This document shows, one piece after another, positions 1-9,028 of a stretch of 64,000 nt of DNA. The position numbers and the translations under genes were made by a program. The stretch is from Prochlorococcus sp. AG-436-D21. GTDB taxonomy: Bacteria; Cyanobacteriota; Cyanobacteriia; PCC-6307; Cyanobiaceae. The notes below the pieces were generated by a model. The model searched no databases, was not told the origin of the DNA, and saw nothing but the letters and a program-made list of their open reading frames with translations. The stretch is taken from contig QCPF01000002.1 in assembly GCA_003212655.1 (NCBI GenBank), forward strand, positions 28,490-92,489, read 5' to 3'. The stretch's first letter is position 1, and every line of letters starts with the position of its first letter.

Positions 1-462
1 ATAAAGAATGAGTGAAGGTTTATAAATAAAAAACCCTATCATCGCAGGAAAAATATCCAAAGATCCTAGCTTGCTAGCAAAAATAAAGAGGCAAACTGGA
101 ACTAATAGTTGCAATTTTGATACACCTGATGATTCTTTACCAATTTTCCCTATACTTTTGGCAAGCAAACGTAGGTAAAAAATGCCGGCAATTGCACCTA
201 TAAAAATACTAAAACCAAAAGTAAAGCCTAGAAAAATTCCAGTTATTGATGCTAATAAAATAGAAACAATAAAAGTAATTCCAAAAATTGTTAATTGCAA
301 TTTTGTGTATTCATCATTTTGGGAAAGCAAATGATCTATTTGATTGGCAATGCCAGATTTACTTTCTTTGATGATCGAATTATTCAGGGATTGAGGAAAT
401 TGAACATTCTTATTAGAAGGATGCTCAAGTTTTTTTCTATTTGAGTCCACTGATGTGAACAT
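1..462 (-). CDS. atpI: ATP synthase protein I-like membrane protein (atpI/atp1), partial, runs off the left edge
   Basis: My reverse-strand translation MFTSVDSNRKKLEHPSNKNVQFPQ...LTIFGITFIVSILLASITGIFLGF...LLAKSIGK...FPAMIGFFIYKPSLIL is open to the window edge; hydrophobic, AtpI-like pattern. Not in the supplied ORF track. Confidence 0.6.
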   Translation of the reverse strand, partial: MFTSVDSNRKKLEHPSNKNVQFPQSLNNSIIKESKSGIANQIDHLLSQNDEYTKLQLTIFGITFIVSILLASITGIFLGFTFGFSIFIGAIAGIFYLRLLAKSIGKIGKESSGVSKLQLLVPVCLFIFASKLGSLDIFPAMIGFFIYKPSLILY

Positions 463-728
463 AGTTTAGAAACCCCTCTGAATGGTTTTAAGTAAGTATA
501 TAAACCCACGGAATCTATCACGGAGAGGTGCCTTTTAGCTAGTTTTTTTTTATAAAAAATTAATTCTTAAGATTTATTATGAATCTGTAGGCCATTTTTT
601 ACTTTATTCTTCAAAAATAAAATTTATTCAAAGTCATCTTTTTAATTGCTTTAACACTTTAAAACGTTAATAAAAGACTTGGCAAAATCTCAATTAAACG
701 TCTCAATAGTACATATACAACTAAAAAA

Positions 729-1964
729 TTGGAGATAAGTCAAGAAAAAATAAAATATAAAAGAATTTCTAAAAGAAAAAAAACCTTTAGTTCTAATTAC
801 AAAAAAAATTTAAGCAATTTAACAGATTCTATATTTCCATTACCTTGGACGATATGGCCTTACGAGGCAAAAATCCTAATTGTCCTCATTGGAATTTGGT
901 CAATATTAGGAATATGCATACTAGGATCATCAAGTTGGTGGGTAGCTAGTAGGGAAATGGGAAATTGGGCTTATTTCCTTAAAAAACAAATCATTTGGAC
1001 AATTCCAGGAATTGGTCTTTTTTATTTCGTCTTGAATACAAACATTAGAAATCTTTTAAATTTTTCAAGAATTATTTTTTATATTTTATTCTTTCTTATT
1101 TTACTAACCAATTTTACTGGAATTACAGTTAATGGATCTTCAAGATGGCTAGTGCTTGGCAGTTTACGTCTGCAGCCATCTGAATTAATTAAACCTTTTC
1201 TAATTCTCGAAGCTTCTAATCTTTTCGCACATTGGAATCTAGTGAAGAATGATAAAAAATTAATTTCAATAATATCCTTTGGTTTATTAATTTTATTTAT
1301 ACTAAAACAGCCCAATTTAAGTACTGCTTCATTAACTGGAATTCTTCTTTGGGTAATGGGTTTATGTGGAGGAGTAAAACTTAGCTCTCTTTGCTCATTT
1401 GCTTCAATAGGGTTCATTACTGGATGTATCAGCATCATTAATAACGAATATCAAAAACTGAGAGTTACTTCATTTATAAATCCTTGGAAAGATCAACAAG
1501 AAAATGGATTTCAATTGGTTCAGAGTTTATTAGCTATAGGTTCAGGTGGTCTATTTGGCAAAGGTTTCGGACTTTCAATACAAAAATTGCAGTATCTACC
1601 ATTTATGTATACAGATTTTATTTTTGCCATTTTTGCGGAAGAATTTGGTTTATTGGGGTGTACTTTATTCTTAGGATTTTTAGCAGTATTTTCCTATATA
1701 AGCCTAAGAATTAGTCTTAAGTGCAGGAACAACTATACAAAATTAGTTGCTATTGGATGTGGTGTGTTGTTGACAGGTCAATCAATAATGCATATTGCTG
1801 TAGCAACCGGTTCAATGCCTACTACAGGTTTACCACTACCTTTCATTAGTTATGGTGGCAATTCATTAATAGCTTCATTTTTTATTGCAGGGATGTTAGT
1901 GAGATGTTCATTAGAGTCAACAGGTTTGATTGGTATGATTAGTACACGAAAGACTCTTAATTAG
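729..1964 (+). CDS. ftsW: Cell division protein FtsW (SEDS family)
   Basis: SEDS motifs NGSSRWLVLGSLRLQPSELIKP, GLPLPFISYGGNSLIASFFIAGML. Confidence 0.9.
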   Translation: MEISQEKIKYKRISKRKKTFSSNYKKNLSNLTDSIFPLPWTIWPYEAKILIVLIGIWSILGICILGSSSWWVASREMGNWAYFLKKQIIWTIPGIGLFYFVLNTNIRNLLNFSRIIFYILFFLILLTNFTGITVNGSSRWLVLGSLRLQPSELIKPFLILEASNLFAHWNLVKNDKKLISIISFGLLILFILKQPNLSTASLTGILLWVMGLCGGVKLSSLCSFASIGFITGCISIINNEYQKLRVTSFINPWKDQQENGFQLVQSLLAIGSGGLFGKGFGLSIQKLQYLPFMYTDFIFAIFAEEFGLLGCTLFLGFLAVFSYISLRISLKCRNNYTKLVAIGCGVLLTGQSIMHIAVATGSMPTTGLPLPFISYGGNSLIASFFIAGMLVRCSLESTGLIGMISTRKTLN

Positions 1965-2046
1965 TTAGAATTTAAAAGATTTAGTTCAAGCTATCGAATC
2001 ATTTAATTTAGTTATTTCAGAATTATCTCAAAAGGGTAATCTGCTT

Positions 2047-2703
2047 ATGCAGAATGGTCTTAATAGTCCTGGTCCATTTACTATTTTTTTGATTTTCAGC
2101 GCAGGACTATTAACAAGTCTTGGACCATGCTCATTATCATTACTTCCAGTGACAATTGCTTATATAGGAGGAACAGAGAAAAATAAATTTAAACTTATTA
2201 GTTTTTCAGGAGGAGTAGTTTTTTCGCTTGTTGCACTTGGAGCTGCGAGTGGATTCTTAGGTAAAATATACGGGCAAATTCCAGCTTATTACACTTCGAT
2301 TGTTGCCTTGATAGCAATAATAATGGGTTTAAATTTACTAGGAATTTTAAAGTTTCAGTTCCCTATTGGACCTGATCTAAAAAAAATAGAGGACAAAATA
2401 CCATCCCTCATAGCACCTTTTGCGATAGGAACAACTTTTGGACTAGCATCTTCACCTTGCATTACTCCAGTTTTAGCAACTCTTCTAGCTTGGGTATCGC
2501 AAGCTAAAAACCCGATTATCTCAATTATTTTTCTATTTTTCTTTGGAATAGGTCAAGTCACTCCACTAATTATTGCGGGAGCCACGGCAGAAAACTTAAA
2601 AAAATTTTTAGAGCTTAGAAAATTTAGTCAAATAATTCCCACCTTAAGTGGGATATTTTTAGTAGCACTAGGATTATTAAATTTATTTTCAAATTGGATT
2701 TAA
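2047..2703 (+). CDS. ccdA: Cytochrome c biogenesis protein CcdA (DsbD-like transmembrane)
   Basis: [23 protein letters not shown] and [16 protein letters not shown] Cys motifs; next to ccsB. Confidence 0.9.
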   Translation: MQNGLNSPGPFTIFLIFSAGLLTSLGPCSLSLLPVTIAYIGGTEKNKFKLISFSGGVVFSLVALGAASGFLGKIYGQIPAYYTSIVALIAIIMGLNLLGILKFQFPIGPDLKKIEDKIPSLIAPFAIGTTFGLASSPCITPVLATLLAWVSQAKNPIISIIFLFFFGIGQVTPLIIAGATAENLKKFLELRKFSQIIPTLSGIFLVALGLLNLFSNWI

Positions 2704-3989
2704 TGATTATTTTTAAGAATCTAATTTTAAAAATATCAAGTTTAAGATTCGCAATATCACTGATAATCTTCATAGCTATTGCCAGTGGAATAGGTACTTT
2801 TATACCTCAAGGTGACAGTAATAAATTCTATATTGAGAATTTCGATAGTGTTCCAATTTTTGGATTTTTAGATGGAGAAAAAGTCTTAAAACTTCAATTG
2901 GATCATATATATACAAGCTTTTGGTTTTTATTTACATTAATTCTTCTTTGCATTTCTCTGGCAGCTTGTAGTTTCAGGAGGCAAATTCCTTCATTAAAAG
3001 CTTCATTAAAATGGATTGAATATAAGAGCGAAAAAAAATTTAGCAAACTACAACTAACTACAAGTCATCCAATCAATCAAGATGAAGAACATATATCAAA
3101 AGTAGATTTATTACTTAAAAAAAAAGGATGGAAAACATACAAATTTAATAGTCATATATCTGCAAGAAAGGGGTTAATTGGAAAAATCGGTCCTTTAGTT
3201 GTACATATCGGATTAATAGTCTTACTTATAGGTTCAGCATATGGAAGTTTTACAAGTAAATCAAAAGAACAATATTTACTGCCTGGAGAAACTTTAGATC
3301 TTGTTAATGAGAGCACAAACTCAAAAACCAATTTAAAATTAGTAGATTTTTCTATAGAACGTGAAAGTGATGGTGTGCCCAAACAGTTTACTTCAAAATT
3401 AAATTTTTCTTCTGAAGACCAGAATTTAAATGAAATAAAAACAACCAAAGTTAATCACCCAATCAGGTTTAAAGGATTAACTATTTATCAAGCAGATTGG
3501 GCAATATCAAATGTTGTTTTAGAAATAGATAATATCCTTTATCAATTAGAGTTAAAGGAGATTCCAGAAATCGGTAATCAAGTTTGGGGAGTTTTAGTTG
3601 AATTAGGATCGGAGACTAAAAAAAATTTCCTTTTAACAATAGATAATGAAAATGGTCCACTTAAAATCTCGAATATAGAAAATTTTTCTGGGAATAATCT
3701 CTATATCAATGACGATCCTTTAGAAGTTAACTCTTCAAAAGTATCTCTGAAAAAAATAATCCCAAGCAGTGGATTAATAATTAAAAATGATCCGTCTATA
3801 CCATTTATTTACTTTTCTTTTATCTTAATAATTTTTGGAACAATAATCAGTCTTATACCAACTAACCAATTATGGATTCTGGTAAATAAAGAATCACAAA
3901 AGTTATCTATTGGAGGCCTTAGTAATAAAAATCTAGTTGGTTTTAAAAAAGAATTTTTTAAATTATCAGACGAAATAAAAAATTTTTAA
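2694..3989 (+). CDS. ccsB: Cytochrome c biogenesis protein CcsB/ResB
   Basis: ResB-like [20 protein letters not shown]...[23 protein letters not shown]; directly after ccdA with a short overlap. Confidence 0.9.
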   Translation: MDLMIIFKNLILKISSLRFAISLIIFIAIASGIGTFIPQGDSNKFYIENFDSVPIFGFLDGEKVLKLQLDHIYTSFWFLFTLILLCISLAACSFRRQIPSLKASLKWIEYKSEKKFSKLQLTTSHPINQDEEHISKVDLLLKKKGWKTYKFNSHISARKGLIGKIGPLVVHIGLIVLLIGSAYGSFTSKSKEQYLLPGETLDLVNESTNSKTNLKLVDFSIERESDGVPKQFTSKLNFSSEDQNLNEIKTTKVNHPIRFKGLTIYQADWAISNVVLEIDNILYQLELKEIPEIGNQVWGVLVELGSETKKNFLLTIDNENGPLKISNIENFSGNNLYINDDPLEVNSSKVSLKKIIPSSGLIIKNDPSIPFIYFSFILIIFGTIISLIPTNQLWILVNKESQKLSIGGLSNKNLVGFKKEFFKLSDEIKNF

Positions 3990-4396
3990 TTTATTTTCTG
4001 CCCACTAAAAATATCTAACTGCATAGAAACGTTCCCTCTGGGGTTAAATGCAGCATTTAAATGTATCCAGTGAGGTGAACCTTCATTAACTAAATCATCC
4101 ATAATTCTATTTACAACTTCCTCATGTGATATTTTTATATCCCTAAAATTATTTATATAAAGCTTTAAAGACTTCAACTCATAGACTTTCAAATTAGGTT
4201 GATAAATAATATTTAGCTTTGCAAAATCTGGGTAACCAGAAAAAGGGCACTTACATGTAAATTCAGGTAACTCAATAGAAATTTCATAAATTCTTTTCTT
4301 ATTTGGATTATCGAAACAAATTATTTTTGATTCTTCAATAATTCTTTCACCATATAGCGGTCTTTGAGTCGAATCTTCTAATTTAGCTGTACTCAT
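3986..4396 (-). CDS. queF: NADPH-dependent 7-cyano-7-deazaguanine reductase QueF
   Basis: [40 protein letters not shown]...FRD motif. Confidence 0.92.
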   Translation of the reverse strand: MSTAKLEDSTQRPLYGERIIEESKIICFDNPNKKRIYEISIELPEFTCKCPFSGYPDFAKLNIIYQPNLKVYELKSLKLYINNFRDIKISHEEVVNRIMDDLVNEGSPHWIHLNAAFNPRGNVSMQLDIFSGQKIN

Positions 4397-4584
4397 TTTT
4401 AGTAGAACTTTTTACTAAACCTATATAAAAACTATATATAAAGATAAAAATTCGCAAAAGTATCAACAAACCTAAGTATTACAATTAACTAAGTCAAAAG
4501 ATGTTAAATCTTATTTTTGTATCATTTATAACATTCATAATGTCCGCCAAAAGGTTTATATGTGAATAGTTCAATGAAAAATTA

Positions 4585-4830
4585 ATGGACATTTGTTTGA
4601 TAACTATCGATAACAACTTAAATAGATCCCTTCAACCAAAAACTGCAATTGGAATGTTATGGCTTCAAACACACTTTGAGAATGATCAGTGGGGAGCGTT
4701 GTCAAATAGTACAGTAATAATTTCTGAAGAAAATTCCCAACTATTAATTGAAGACGCCAAGAATGCAGGCCTTAATGTTGAATGTTTTTCTGATATTTCA
4801 ATGTTGGATGTTTTCCCAAAAAACAATTAA
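4585..4830 (+). CDS. Small conserved hypothetical protein upstream of glnB
   Basis: 81-aa ORF (MDICLITIDNNLNRSLQPKTAIGMLWLQTHFE...) 24 nt upstream of glnB, same strand. Confidence 0.7.
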   Translation: MDICLITIDNNLNRSLQPKTAIGMLWLQTHFENDQWGALSNSTVIISEENSQLLIEDAKNAGLNVECFSDISMLDVFPKNN

Positions 4831-5193
<363 letters not shown>

Positions 5194-5194
5194 T

Positions 5195-6007
5195 TCAAAG
5201 AGTTTCTTTTACTAAATTTTGTATATATTCACTATTAATACTTTTATTTGATTGACTTCCTAAGGTCATCCAAGCTAGATATTCATGATTCCCAGCAGGA
5301 CCAACCAGCGGAGAAGCTATCAAATTCTTTATATTCCATTGGAAATTCTTAGCGGCATTGATAACAGACTCTATAGCCTCAGTATGGAATTTAGGATTGC
5401 GAACAACACCTCCTTTACTGACTTTATCTTTACCTACCTCAAATTGGGGTTTAATTAAAAATATTCCCTCAATACAATCACCTTCTAATAAATTACCAAT
5501 AGATTTAAAAACTAACTTTAATGAAATAAAAGACAAATCAGCAACAACAAAATTTGGTAATTCATTACTTCTAGATAAAAGATCATTAGGTTTTAAATTT
5601 CGAATATTAGTTCGTTCAAAAAGTATAACTTTTGGGTTATTTCTAATCTTCCATGCAGTTTGTCCATAACCAACATCTATCCCATAAACTAACTTTGCGC
5701 CTTGTTGCAATAAGCAATCAGTAAATCCCCCAGTAGAGATTCCTGCGTCAATACATATTTTGTCTTTTACTTTAATTTCAAGTTTTTTAAATGCCTCCAA
5801 TAATTTTTCGCCGCCCCTTGATACAAACATAGGCGCGGAATCAATAAAAAACTCAGATCCAATTAATACTTGTTGTCCAGGTTTATCCAATATTTTCCCA
5901 TTGATATCTCTAACCTTGCCCGCAAGAATTAAACCTTGGGCTTTTTGACGAGTTTCACATAAACCTTTATTTAGAAGATAAAGATCTAATCTACTTTTTT
6001 TAGTCAT
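5195..6007 (-). CDS. tlyA: TlyA-family rRNA methyltransferase / hemolysin A (S4 domain plus FtsJ-like)
   Basis: N-terminal S4 domain (RLDLYLLNKGLCETRQKAQGLILAGKV) then CIDAGISTGGFTDCLLQQGAKLVYGIDVGYGQ. Confidence 0.88.
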   Translation of the reverse strand: MTKKSRLDLYLLNKGLCETRQKAQGLILAGKVRDINGKILDKPGQQVLIGSEFFIDSAPMFVSRGGEKLLEAFKKLEIKVKDKICIDAGISTGGFTDCLLQQGAKLVYGIDVGYGQTAWKIRNNPKVILFERTNIRNLKPNDLLSRSNELPNFVVADLSFISLKLVFKSIGNLLEGDCIEGIFLIKPQFEVGKDKVSKGGVVRNPKFHTEAIESVINAAKNFQWNIKNLIASPLVGPAGNHEYLAWMTLGSQSNKSINSEYIQNLVKETL

Positions 6008-6288
6008 ATATTAATCAATAAAAAAAGACTGAAAAATGAACTTCTATAAGATTAAGATCCAAATTCTTTATTACCTTTCAATTTTAAATAAGAACTAAAA
6101 AATTACCCATGATTAACGAAGGAATATATGCAAACATTTTTATATCTAAGCTTTCTTTATTAGCCAGAAAAATGTTACATAGGAAAATAATAATCAGTCA
6201 AATATGTTCAATGGCAAGTACATCTTTAAAGGTACAGGGCAATAATTCGATTTTGTTATAAAGTTTAAATTGATAATAAATAAAAATT

Positions 6289-7584
6289 GTGATCGAGCGT
6301 TACACATTACCCGAAATGGGGGCAATCTGGACTGAAAGCGCAAAATTCCAGAGTTGGCTTAAGGTTGAAATAGCTGCATGTGAAGCAAATTTTTCCCTCG
6401 GGAAAATACCTGAGAATGCCATGAAAGAGATACGTTCAAATGCCAAGTTTGATGAATCTAGAATTACAGAAATTGAGAAAGAAGTTAAACATGATGTCAT
6501 AGCATTTCTAACAAGTATTAATGAATTTGTAGGTGATTCAGGAAGATACATACATGTTGGTATGACCAGTAGTGATGTACTTGATACTGGCTTATCCCTT
6601 CAGTTAGTAGATTCTTGCGAATTGTTATTAGAAGAAATTGAGAACCTAGAAAATGAGGTCAGATTATTAGCAAGGAAGCATAAAAATACATTAATGATTG
6701 GCAGATCTCATGCAATTCATGGGGAGCCAATTTCCTTCGGTTTTAAACTTGCTGGATGGTTAGCAGAAATAATAAGGAACAAAAAAAGATTGTTAACTCT
6801 GAAAGATTCTGTAGCAATTGGACAAATAAGTGGTGCAATGGGAACTTACGCTAATACGAATCCTAAAGTAGAACAAATAACTTGTAATTTACTCGGTTTA
6901 AAACCTGATACAGCAAGTACGCAGGTTATATCGAGAGACAGACATGCAGAATATGTGCAAACTATTGCACTAGTTGGCGCTTCTTTAGATAGATTCGCAA
7001 CTGAAATAAGAAATTTACAAAGGACTGATGTTTTAGAAGTTGAGGAGGGCTTTACAAAAGGGCAAAAAGGAAGCTCTGCCATGCCTCATAAAAGAAATCC
7101 TATTCGAAGTGAAAGAGTAAGTGGTTTAGCAAGAATTTTGAGGAGTTACGTCTTAACGGCACTTGAAAATGTTCCACTTTGGCACGAAAGAGATATAAGC
7201 CATAGTTCAAATGAACGTATCATGCTACCTGACGTATCAATCTGCTTGCATTTTATGCTCAGGGAAATGCAAGATATAGTAAGCAATTTAGAAGTTTATC
7301 CAAAAAATATGCTCAAAAATTTAAATATATATGGTGGTGTAATCTTTAGTCAGAAAGTTTTACTTTTGCTTGTAGAGAAAGGCTTGTCTAGAGAAAAGGC
7401 TTATAGCTTAGTACAAAAAAATGCGCATCAGGCATGGAATACTCAGAATGGGAATTTCAAACAAAATATAGAGAGAGATAATGAAATTATGGATTTTATT
7501 GATCAAAGTGAATTAGAAGAATGTTTTAATCCTTCAATTCATCTTAATAATTTAAGTGTAATATGGGAAAAGTTAGGTATCTAG
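6289..7584 (+). CDS. purB: Adenylosuccinate lyase
   Basis: GMTSSDVLDTGLSLQL, GRSHAIHGEPISFGFKL, signature GSSAMPHKRNP; GTG start. Confidence 0.96.
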   Translation: MIERYTLPEMGAIWTESAKFQSWLKVEIAACEANFSLGKIPENAMKEIRSNAKFDESRITEIEKEVKHDVIAFLTSINEFVGDSGRYIHVGMTSSDVLDTGLSLQLVDSCELLLEEIENLENEVRLLARKHKNTLMIGRSHAIHGEPISFGFKLAGWLAEIIRNKKRLLTLKDSVAIGQISGAMGTYANTNPKVEQITCNLLGLKPDTASTQVISRDRHAEYVQTIALVGASLDRFATEIRNLQRTDVLEVEEGFTKGQKGSSAMPHKRNPIRSERVSGLARILRSYVLTALENVPLWHERDISHSSNERIMLPDVSICLHFMLREMQDIVSNLEVYPKNMLKNLNIYGGVIFSQKVLLLLVEKGLSREKAYSLVQKNAHQAWNTQNGNFKQNIERDNEIMDFIDQSELEECFNPSIHLNNLSVIWEKLGI

Positions 7585-7632
7585 GATTACTGAAAACCCT
7601 ATCTAAGTTAAACCAGTGTTTTCAGAGGAATA

Positions 7633-9018
7633 ATGACCAAAAACTTTAGGATTGAAAAAGATAGTATGGGAACAATAGAGGTTCCCATGGAAGCTTTGTG
7701 GGGTGCTCAAACACAAAGATCGATATTAAATTTTTCTATTGGAGAAGAATTAATTCCAATTGAGTTAATTTATTCACTGACCCTCATAAAAAAAGCTGCT
7801 TCAATTGCGAATTTCAATTTAGGTTTAATAGATAAAAGGAAAAAAGATTTGATTGTAGAGGCATGTACGGAAATACTTGATGGGCTTCACGATTCACAGT
7901 TTCCCTTAAAGGTTTGGCAAACAGGTAGTGGTACGCAAACAAATATGAATGTTAATGAGGTAATTTCAAATATTGCAGCTTTAAAAACTAATTCAGAGCT
8001 GGGTAGTCATCAACCAATTCATCCGAATGATGATGTAAATAAATCTCAGTCAACTAATGACACTTTTCCTGCTGCTATTCAAATATCTGTTGTAAATGAA
8101 ATCATCAAAAATTTAGTTCCAACGATCAGAGAACTTACTAAGGTCCTTGATAAAAAAAGTGACGAATGGAAATACCTTATAAAGATAGGAAGAACCCATT
8201 TTCAAGATGCGGTTCCCCTTACTTTTGGGCAAGAAATATCAGGATGGTCAAAGCAAATTAAAGATGCTGAGAATGCAATTATTATGAGTCTGAATGAATT
8301 GTATTTCTTACCTCTGGGCGGAACTGCGGTTGGCACAGGGATTAATTGTCCAAAAGGATTTTGTGAAGAGTCTATAAAATCAATTTCCGATGATACTAAT
8401 TTAATGTTCTATAAATCAAAAAATAATTTTTCTATCATGGCATCGCATGATCGTCTTGCTCAAGTAATGAGTCAGATAAAAATATTAGCAGGTGCATTAT
8501 TTAAAATTTCAAATGATATAAAAATTCTATCTTCTGGTCCAAGATCAGGAATATATGAACTAATTATTCCTCAAAATGAACCTGGAAGTTCTATTATGCC
8601 GGGTAAAGTTAATCCAACTCAATGCGAAGCCTTATCAATGGTTTGTACTCAGATAATGGGTCTTGAATATGCAGTCTCAATGGCAAATTCAAGCGGCACT
8701 TTACAGATGAATGAATATAAGCCTCTTATTGGATTTAATATTCTCACAAGTTTAAAATTACTTAAAAATGTAATAGAAAACTTCAGAATAAAATTAGTTG
8801 ATGGGATGGAACCTAATCAAAAGAGAATGAAGTTAAATTTGGAAAATTCACTAATGTTGGTTACAGCCTTAGTGCCAAAAGTTGGTTATGAAAAAGCAGC
8901 TGAAATTGCAAACCTTGCCTTCAAAGAATCATTAAATTTAAAAGAGGCAACAATTAAATTAGGTTATTTAAATGAAGATGAATTTGATGAAGCAATGAAT
9001 ATCAATTCAATGATTTGA
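7633..9018 (+). CDS. fumC: Class II fumarate hydratase
   Basis: WQTGSGTQTNMNVNEVI, HPNDDVNKSQSTNDTFP, GRTHFQDAVPLTFGQE, GSSIMPGKVNPTQCE. Confidence 0.96.
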   Translation: MTKNFRIEKDSMGTIEVPMEALWGAQTQRSILNFSIGEELIPIELIYSLTLIKKAASIANFNLGLIDKRKKDLIVEACTEILDGLHDSQFPLKVWQTGSGTQTNMNVNEVISNIAALKTNSELGSHQPIHPNDDVNKSQSTNDTFPAAIQISVVNEIIKNLVPTIRELTKVLDKKSDEWKYLIKIGRTHFQDAVPLTFGQEISGWSKQIKDAENAIIMSLNELYFLPLGGTAVGTGINCPKGFCEESIKSISDDTNLMFYKSKNNFSIMASHDRLAQVMSQIKILAGALFKISNDIKILSSGPRSGIYELIIPQNEPGSSIMPGKVNPTQCEALSMVCTQIMGLEYAVSMANSSGTLQMNEYKPLIGFNILTSLKLLKNVIENFRIKLVDGMEPNQKRMKLNLENSLMLVTALVPKVGYEKAAEIANLAFKESLNLKEATIKLGYLNEDEFDEAMNINSMI

Positions 9019-9028
9019 TTAAAAAAAT

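Noticed and set aside
1079-1438. Antisense ORF opposite ftsW, and similar ORFs opposite purB, rpoB, rpoC2, infB, tuf and fusA
   Set aside because: Opposite confidently assigned conserved genes, no recognisable domain, composition as expected for shadow ORFs.
1484-1714. Same-strand alternative-frame ORF inside ftsW
   Set aside because: Fully nested in a conserved gene; no protein-like motif.
1971-2046. Open frame extending CcdA upstream (NLKDLVQAIESFNLVISELSQKGNLL)
   Set aside because: No ATG, GTG or TTG start in the extension; the annotated Met is adequate.
4530-4545. NtcA-like GTATCATTTATAAC upstream of the 81-aa gene/glnB
   Set aside because: Differs from GTAN8TAC in the right half-site; too weak without TSS or footprint data.
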